DNA of 64,000 nt, taken from positions 4,898,001 through 4,962,000 of the forward strand of contig NZ_CP065053.1 in NCBI RefSeq assembly GCF_015689335.1, read 5' to 3'. A program made the translations under genes and the position numbers. The DNA comes from Massilia antarctica. Lineage in GTDB: Bacteria > Pseudomonadota > Gammaproteobacteria > Burkholderiales > Burkholderiaceae_D. Shown piece after piece: positions 59,456 through 64,000 of the stretch. The notes beneath the pieces were generated by a model, which had not been told where the DNA came from, made no database searches, and saw only the letters and a list, made by a program, of their open reading frames with translations. The number at the start of each line of letters is the position of its first letter. The first letter of the stretch is position 1.

Positions 59456-60192
59456 TACAGGTCCTTGCGGTAAAAGTCGACCAGCGCGGCCGCGCCCAGC
59501 AAAGCGATATAGATCGCGCTCTGCGCCAGCAGCGGCGCCAGTTGCGCGCCGCCGTACGCCAGCCACTCGCTGCGCGTAAATTCGTCCAGGTGCGGCAGCA
59601 GCGCCGCCAGCGCGTCGATGGCCATGCGCGGCAGCGGCGCCGCATCCTGCGCCATCGTTTGCAGGCTGCCGATCGCCCGCGCCAGCAGATAGAACGCCAA
59701 GGTGGCCGCCAGCGCGGCCGTCACCTGCCCGAAGGTCAGTACGCACAGCAGGCAAAATGCCGCGACGATCCACAGTTCGCACCACAGCGAGACGGCCCAC
59801 GCGGCGCACCACGCGGCCGGCGCCAAGGTCAATGCCATCACGCCGAACAGCAGTGCCGGCAGCAGCGCCACCAGGCCGAATCCGGCCAGCTTGCCCAGCA
59901 CGTAGGCGGCGCGCGGTATCGCCAGCGCGAGCAGCAGTTCCTGCCCTTTGTCGGCCGCTTCGCGTGCCACGCTGCTGGCCACGAAACCTGCCACCAGCAC
60001 CACGCAGCCGAGGCGCAGCAGCGCCGCCAGCAGGGCCGCTTGCAGCGCGGCGCTTTCGGTCAGCGCCAGCTGGCCCACCAAGCCGCCCAGCGCCGGCGCG
60101 CCAATGGCCAGCGCGCCCAGCGTCCAGGCAAGGCGGTTGCGCAGCGCTTCGAGCAGGGTGTACGTGGCGATGGTGTAGATGGAACCCGGCAT
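59455..60192 (-). CDS. ABC-2-type permease-like membrane protein in a pilus operon
   Basis: 245 residues, six hydrophobic helices. The order IYTIATYTLLEALRNRLAW, then REAADKGQELLLALAIPR in the cytosolic loop, fits ABC-2 permeases (as in NosY or CcmB types). No ATPase gene lies within the window next to it. It sits between the prepilin and the TPR-like gene, coupled by TAATG to the latter. A role in pilus assembly or export is inferred from position only. Confidence 0.78.
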   Translation of the reverse strand: MPGSIYTIATYTLLEALRNRLAWTLGALAIGAPALGGLVGQLALTESAALQAALLAALLRLGCVVLVAGFVASSVAREAADKGQELLLALAIPRAAYVLGKLAGFGLVALLPALLFGVMALTLAPAAWCAAWAVSLWCELWIVAAFCLLCVLTFGQVTAALAATLAFYLLARAIGSLQTMAQDAAPLPRMAIDALAALLPHLDEFTRSEWLAYGGAQLAPLLAQSAIYIALLGAAALVDFYRKDL

Positions 60193-60195
60193 GGC

Positions 60196-60903
60196 CTAGC
60201 GCGGCAGCGTTCCGGCGGCAACCATGCGGTTGAACAGCACATTGGGCGAGATCCAGATTACCAGGTCGTCGTATTCCCCGCCCGGCGCCGCCTGGCTGTC
60301 GCTCGGCGTGCGCGCCACGAAGGCGATGCCGGTGCTGGCGGCGTTGGTGCGTTCGTCGACGTTGGTGGTGCTCGTATCGAGCTTGCGCACGCCGCTGTCG
60401 CCATAGCCGCCGGCGCCGTTCTTCCCGTGCGAGACGATCACCGCCGGAATGTCGTTGATGCCGGTCGCCGCCACCAGGTTGCCGCGCGCATCGCGCGTGC
60501 CGATGGTGATGTCGCGCGCGCTCTGCAAGGTGAACATGGCCTGGCTGTTGCTGTACGCCGGCGACACGCTGTAGTGGAACGCGCGCCCCCAGCTATCGAG
60601 CTTGGGCAAGCCGAGCGTGGCCCAGGGCAGCACGCCCTGGCGCTTGCCGTCGCGGCAGGTGGCGCCATTGCGGTCTTCCAGGCCATTGACCGGCGAGACG
60701 GCGGGGCAGGGCAGATAGCCGTTGCGCAGCGCGAAACCCATCAGCGCTTCGCGCGCTTCGTCCATGGTTTTCTGGGTGTCGCTGATCTTGCGCTGTTCCA
60801 TCTGCACCGCCAGCGGGGTCAGAAGCCCGCCGATCATCAGCCCGACAATTACCAGCACCACGGCCATTTCGACCAGGCTGAATCCCTGCCGCGCGCGCGT
60901 CAT
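60196..60903 (-). CDS. Prepilin-like protein (pseudopilin)
   Basis: 235 residues. Prepilin leader MTRARQG, cleavage before Phe8 in FSLVEMAVVLVIVGLMIGG, then a helical neck (QMEQRKISDTQKTMDEAREA), and a globular domain with paired cysteines (CPAVSP, ATCRDG). It resembles MSHA/PulG-type minor pilins. It starts where the MshK-like gene ends (4-bp overlap, 60900-60903), and the permease follows 3 bp after the stop. Confidence 0.88.
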   Translation of the reverse strand: MTRARQGFSLVEMAVVLVIVGLMIGGLLTPLAVQMEQRKISDTQKTMDEAREALMGFALRNGYLPCPAVSPVNGLEDRNGATCRDGKRQGVLPWATLGLPKLDSWGRAFHYSVSPAYSNSQAMFTLQSARDITIGTRDARGNLVAATGINDIPAVIVSHGKNGAGGYGDSGVRKLDTSTTNVDERTNAASTGIAFVARTPSDSQAAPGGEYDDLVIWISPNVLFNRMVAAGTLPR

Positions 60904-61292
60904 GGGCTGTCGACGTCGGTGACGGTGCCGGCGTTCATGTCGACGCTCTGCCCGGGTTTGAGTACTACCTTCTGGCCCGAGGGCAAGGTCAGGGTCACGC
61001 GCGGCGCCTGCGCCGGCCCGCTGAAGCGGTTGCGCGCGCCTTCCCGCGCCTCGTTGTTTACCCACACGGTGGACTTGCCGCTGCTGCGCCGCACGAAGCC
61101 GTTTACCGTCATCGGCTGTGGTGCGCTCGCCGCTTCCACCACCGGCGCGGGCGGCGCCGCGACCAGGCCGCGCTGGATGTCGAGCTGATGGCGTTCGGCC
61201 GGCGTCGTGAACAGGCGCCCCATCGGCGCCGTCTGGGCCTGGGCGCCCACGGCGGCGGCGAGCAGCAGGCAGGCGGTGGCATGGTATTTCAT
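60900..61292 (-). CDS. MshK-like periplasmic protein
   Basis: 130 residues. Signal peptide (1-19), short N-terminal segment, then DxxGFVRRSSGKSTVWVNNE-like (VNGFVRRSSGKSTVWVNNEA) and TLPSGQKVVLKPGQSVD at the end; this fits MshK-type or PilP-like small proteins. Start overlaps the MshJ-like stop and its end overlaps the prepilin start. It would bridge the inner-membrane alignment proteins and the secretin. Confidence 0.72.
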   Translation of the reverse strand: MKYHATACLLLAAAVGAQAQTAPMGRLFTTPAERHQLDIQRGLVAAPPAPVVEAASAPQPMTVNGFVRRSSGKSTVWVNNEAREGARNRFSGPAQAPRVTLTLPSGQKVVLKPGQSVDMNAGTVTDVDSP

Positions 61293-61975
61293 GGCAATCC
61301 TTTCGCAAGCGCCGCCATGTCCGGCCGCGGCGCGCTGCCGAGCGTCAGCCAGACCAGGGTGCAATTGGCCGTCAGGCGCGCCACGCCAAGCGCTTCGGCC
61401 GGCGCGTCGGTGCGTTTCACCTTGCAGTCCTGGACCGTGAAGCGCCCGGCGCCGCGCAGGTCGTCGATGAAGTGGAACAGGTCCAGTTCGTGCACCAATC
61501 CGAGTTCCACGCGCATGCGGCTGCCGCGCAGCTGGTAGTCGCCCAGCGCCATCGGCACGCTGAAGGCGAGCGGCTGCTGCGCGTCGATGTCGTAACTGGC
61601 CGATACCAGCTTGCGCGTCCCCTGGATCGATTTGACCGCTTCGATCCACGCCAGCCGGTTTTCGTCGCCGATCAAGCCGCCCGCCTGCAGTTCCATGAAG
61701 CGCGGCTGGTAGATGGCGATGTCCTGCTTTTCCGATTCGACGTTCTGGAAGCGGCCGGCCGCCGCGCCGCGCACCTGGGCCGCCTGCGCCAGCGCCGCCG
61801 CCTGGCGCGTGCCGTACCAGGTCGCCGCGCCCACCAGCAGCACGGCGGCGCCCAGCACCGCGGCGCACAGGCGCGCGGACGGCGCGATCATGCCCAGTTC
61901 ATCGCGCCAGGTGGGCGTATTCGTTTCCGCCGGCTTGGCGCGCAGGGCGTTCGGCTTGGCCATCATGGTTTCCAT
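61289..61975 (-). CDS. PilO/MshJ-like alignment-complex protein
   Basis: 228 residues. One membrane helix (about 35-56, LCAAVLGAAVLLVGAATWY), a coiled-coil stretch (about 60-80) and a C-terminal ferredoxin-like domain (ELDLFHFIDDLRGAGRFTVQDCKVKR), the layout of PilO, GspM and MshJ proteins. It partners the PilN-like gene just upstream, whose stop it overlaps by 13 bp. Confidence 0.78.
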   Translation of the reverse strand: METMMAKPNALRAKPAETNTPTWRDELGMIAPSARLCAAVLGAAVLLVGAATWYGTRQAAALAQAAQVRGAAAGRFQNVESEKQDIAIYQPRFMELQAGGLIGDENRLAWIEAVKSIQGTRKLVSASYDIDAQQPLAFSVPMALGDYQLRGSRMRVELGLVHELDLFHFIDDLRGAGRFTVQDCKVKRTDAPAEALGVARLTANCTLVWLTLGSAPRPDMAALAKGLP

Positions 61976-63531
61976 GTCACGTTGATGACGAAGCGCGGCT
62001 TGACGGCGGCGTCGCCAGTATCGGTCTTGCCGCTTAACTTGACGCTCTGGCGCACGTCGAGCGGCGCTTCGACGATGTGCACCGCCGCGCCGCGATTGGC
62101 GGCCATGTCGAGCGCGAACCGGTTCACGCTGTCGAGAATGGCGCGGTAGTCCGATGGGCCGACGTCGATGTCGCCGTCGATGCGCAGTAGCTGCACCGGC
62201 GCCGATGGCAGGCCCACCACGCTCGCCGGAATGGGGTCGGCAGCGTCGCCGGTCGCCGGTGCCGTGAGGCTGGCGGCAGCGCCGACTTGCGCGAGCGCCG
62301 GTTGCTGCACCTGCCAGTCAAGCGCCAGCAGGCGGATCGCGGGGGCGCGTTCGAGCGCGCGGCTGACCAGGGCCACCAGCGGCGCCGGCGCGGGGGCGGT
62401 GGCGCCGAGCAGGCGGTCGAGATGCACCGCGGCCTTCATGTTGGCGCTGCGCGCCGGTGTCGGCGGCAGGGTGGCCATGATGGCGCGGTAGCGCGCATCG
62501 AGCTGCTCCGCCTCGGCCAGCAGGCGCGCGGCTTGCCCGCCATCGCGCACGCCGCCCCAGACGCCCGCCAGCAGCCAGACGGCGCCGGCGAGGCCGATCG
62601 CGGCGCTGGCGCAGTTGAGCGCCAGGCGCGCGCGCCAGATCTGGTAAAAGCGCCCGGCCGCACCTGGCGGGTACTGGCTGGGCAGGGAGTCGCGGCCCAG
62701 CAGGCCAAGCAAAAGCTGTTCTGCCGTGTCCACGTCGCCGCCGAGTTTCAGGCGCGCGCAGGCGCTGTCGATGTCGATGAAGTGGAAGGCCAGTTCCGGA
62801 TCGTCCTCGCAGCGCTCCTCCAGCGCCGCCACCCGCGCTGGCGGCGCGAGCACCACCACGTGCAGCATCTCGCCCCGTCCCAGCAGGCGGGTGCTGGTCA
62901 GGAACTGCCGCATCTTGGCGGTCTCCAGGGCGGTAGCGTCGACCACGTCGTCGTGCGCGGCCAGCACCGTCAGGCGCGAAAATTTCAGGTACGGGCCCTG
63001 GAAATAGCTCTGGCGCAGGCCGCCGCCCTGTGCGGCGATCAGCAGCAGATGGTGCTGGGCCATGCCCATGCGCCGCACCAGCCGTGCCGACAGGTGGGCG
63101 GCCGAATACAGGCCGGCCAGCGGGATGCGGTTCTGCTCCATCAGGGCGACCCACGGCTGCACCATGGCGGCATTGGTCAGGGCCGAGAAGACGGTGTGGT
63201 CGTCGCGCCGGCCTTCGCTGTCGCGGTCCTGGATATCGGCGTGGCGGAACGGCGTGTCGCGAAAGGCGTGCGCGAGGCGCCGTTCGACCAGGCTGCGTCC
63301 GGATGATCCGCCCACATGTGGCAGCAGGCAGCGCTGGAAGTCTTCTTCGACCAGGTCGGCCACGAGGTAGGCGCGCGTGCCTTGCGCGCCATCGAGGTAG
63401 CGCGCAAACGCCTCCATGCCGTCACGGTCGGCGCCAAAGCAGGGTCCGGGCGCAAGAGCCCCGGCGCGCCACTCGAAGGCGCACAGCCGGTCGTTCGTCA
63501 CATGGAATAATTGTTTGGGCAGCACCGCCAT
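61963..63531 (-). CDS. PilM/PilN-like (MshI-type) pilus protein
   Basis: 522 residues from ATG 63531. N-terminal actin-like half, PilM/GspL type (FHVTNDRLCAFEWRAG, then FYLVADLVEEDFQ-like AYLVADLVEEDFQRCL), a membrane helix (about 330-350), then a PilN/GspL-C-like periplasmic half with AEAEQLDARYRAIMATLPP. Divergence from PilM is large, so the call rests on layout and neighbours. It starts 2 bp after the type II F-like gene ends. Confidence 0.7.
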   Translation of the reverse strand: MAVLPKQLFHVTNDRLCAFEWRAGALAPGPCFGADRDGMEAFARYLDGAQGTRAYLVADLVEEDFQRCLLPHVGGSSGRSLVERRLAHAFRDTPFRHADIQDRDSEGRRDDHTVFSALTNAAMVQPWVALMEQNRIPLAGLYSAAHLSARLVRRMGMAQHHLLLIAAQGGGLRQSYFQGPYLKFSRLTVLAAHDDVVDATALETAKMRQFLTSTRLLGRGEMLHVVVLAPPARVAALEERCEDDPELAFHFIDIDSACARLKLGGDVDTAEQLLLGLLGRDSLPSQYPPGAAGRFYQIWRARLALNCASAAIGLAGAVWLLAGVWGGVRDGGQAARLLAEAEQLDARYRAIMATLPPTPARSANMKAAVHLDRLLGATAPAPAPLVALVSRALERAPAIRLLALDWQVQQPALAQVGAAASLTAPATGDAADPIPASVVGLPSAPVQLLRIDGDIDVGPSDYRAILDSVNRFALDMAANRGAAVHIVEAPLDVRQSVKLSGKTDTGDAAVKPRFVINVTWKP

Positions 63532-63533
63532 CC

Positions 63534-64000
63534 TCAGGTTTTCAACTGGCTCATGGTGTCGTAGATCGGTCCCAGCACGGACAGCATGATCCATCCGAGC
63601 AGCAGGCCAAGCGTGACCGTCATGGCCGGTTCGATCAGCGACTGCACGCGCTCGATCATTTCCTTCACTTCGCGATTATAGAAGTAGCTGACGTTGCGCA
63701 GGGCGTTGTCGAGCGAGCCGGTCGCTTCCCCCACGCGCAGCATGCGCAGCACCAGCGGCGGGAAGATGCCGCTGTTTTGAAACGCCAGGGTCACGCTCTG
63801 GCCTTCCGAGATCAATTGCGCGGCGCGTTGCAGGCCGGCGGCGACCATGCGGTTGGCGACGATGCCTTCGGACAGGCGGATGCATTCGAGGATGGTGATG
63901 CCGGAGCCGTACATCAGCCCGAAAAAGGTGGCGAAGCGCGCCAGGATGATCTTGTGCAGCACGGGCCCGATCAGCGGCAGGCGCAGTTTGAGGCCGTCGG
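63534..64000 (-). CDS. Type II/IV secretion inner-membrane protein, T2SF family (partial)
   Basis: The C-terminal 155 residues of a GspF/PilC/MshG-type protein; its start lies beyond the right edge. ARFATFFGLMYGSGITILECI is the start of the second T2SF repeat, followed by FPPLVLRMLRVGEATGSLDNAL, and it ends with the membrane helix AMTVTLGLLLGWIMLSVLGPI. It is the platform protein of the pilus machine. Confidence 0.92.
   Translation of the reverse strand, partial: DGLKLRLPLIGPVLHKIILARFATFFGLMYGSGITILECIRLSEGIVANRMVAAGLQRAAQLISEGQSVTLAFQNSGIFPPLVLRMLRVGEATGSLDNALRNVSYFYNREVKEMIERVQSLIEPAMTVTLGLLLGWIMLSVLGPIYDTMSQLKT

Noticed and set aside
59368..61188. 606-codon plus-strand frame across the pilus genes
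   Set aside because: It runs antisense over four well-supported overlapping genes and is Arg/Gln-rich without motifs.

Overview
The window is GC-rich, gene-dense chromosomal DNA. Its gene content (TonB receptors, MCPs, large hybrid kinases, acyl-CoA dehydrogenase/MaoC clusters, an MSHA-like pilus locus) suggests a soil or water betaproteobacterium near Massilia, Duganella or Janthinobacterium (Oxalobacteraceae). That placement is inference from gene content and protein style; no rRNA or marker gene fixes it.

Layout. 1-5.4 kb: end of a LysR regulator, then a TonB receptor, DgoK, DgoA and a sugar-dehydrogenase-like SDR, a galactose/galactonate (De Ley-Doudoroff type) set. 5.7-11.5 kb: PAS hybrid kinase, histidine phosphatase, decayed lipid-kinase remnant, two-pore-helix ion channel, MocR regulator. 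11.6-14.3 kb: cobalamin riboswitch followed by a TonB receptor, with interspersed inverted repeats in between. 14.3-20.1 kb: CPA2 antiporter, an unknown gene, and an AT-richer island with a double-glycine-leader peptide (bacteriocin/microcin candidate) and a small membrane protein. This island lies between a decayed and an intact copy of a secreted DUF6055-type metalloprotease gene. 20.3-27.6 kb: tRNA-Leu(UAA), ParB-like protein, Ntn acylase, LysR/old yellow enzyme/MDR reductase set, thymidine kinase. 27.6-36.4 kb: unknown genes including a second, broken tdk 3' end, DUF7684, DUF3297 and M50-like proteins, Prc protease, DUF4184, VOC and SBP3 proteins. 36.8-43.8 kb: acyl-CoA dehydrogenase pair plus two MaoC hydratases, LysR/MFS, MarR/EamA. 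43.9-53.0 kb: two paralogous MCPs, a response regulator-diguanylate cyclase and a BarA-type kinase in one overlapping operon. 53.2-58.1 kb: ACAD11-like dehydrogenase, phosphotransferase and histidine phosphatase, interrupted by an intact IS4-family element. 58.2-64 kb: MSHA/type II-like pilus genes with an embedded ABC-2 permease, running off the end.

Main points for a second look: the orphan double-glycine peptide locus at 17241-17839; the paired inverted-repeat element (about ten GGGGTC-GACCCC units at three loci), one copy of which carries the IS4 element with an 11-bp target duplication; the cobalamin riboswitch separated from its receptor gene by those repeats; the tdk and lipid-kinase remnants; and a shared TetR-type operator upstream of both acyl-CoA dehydrogenase clusters.
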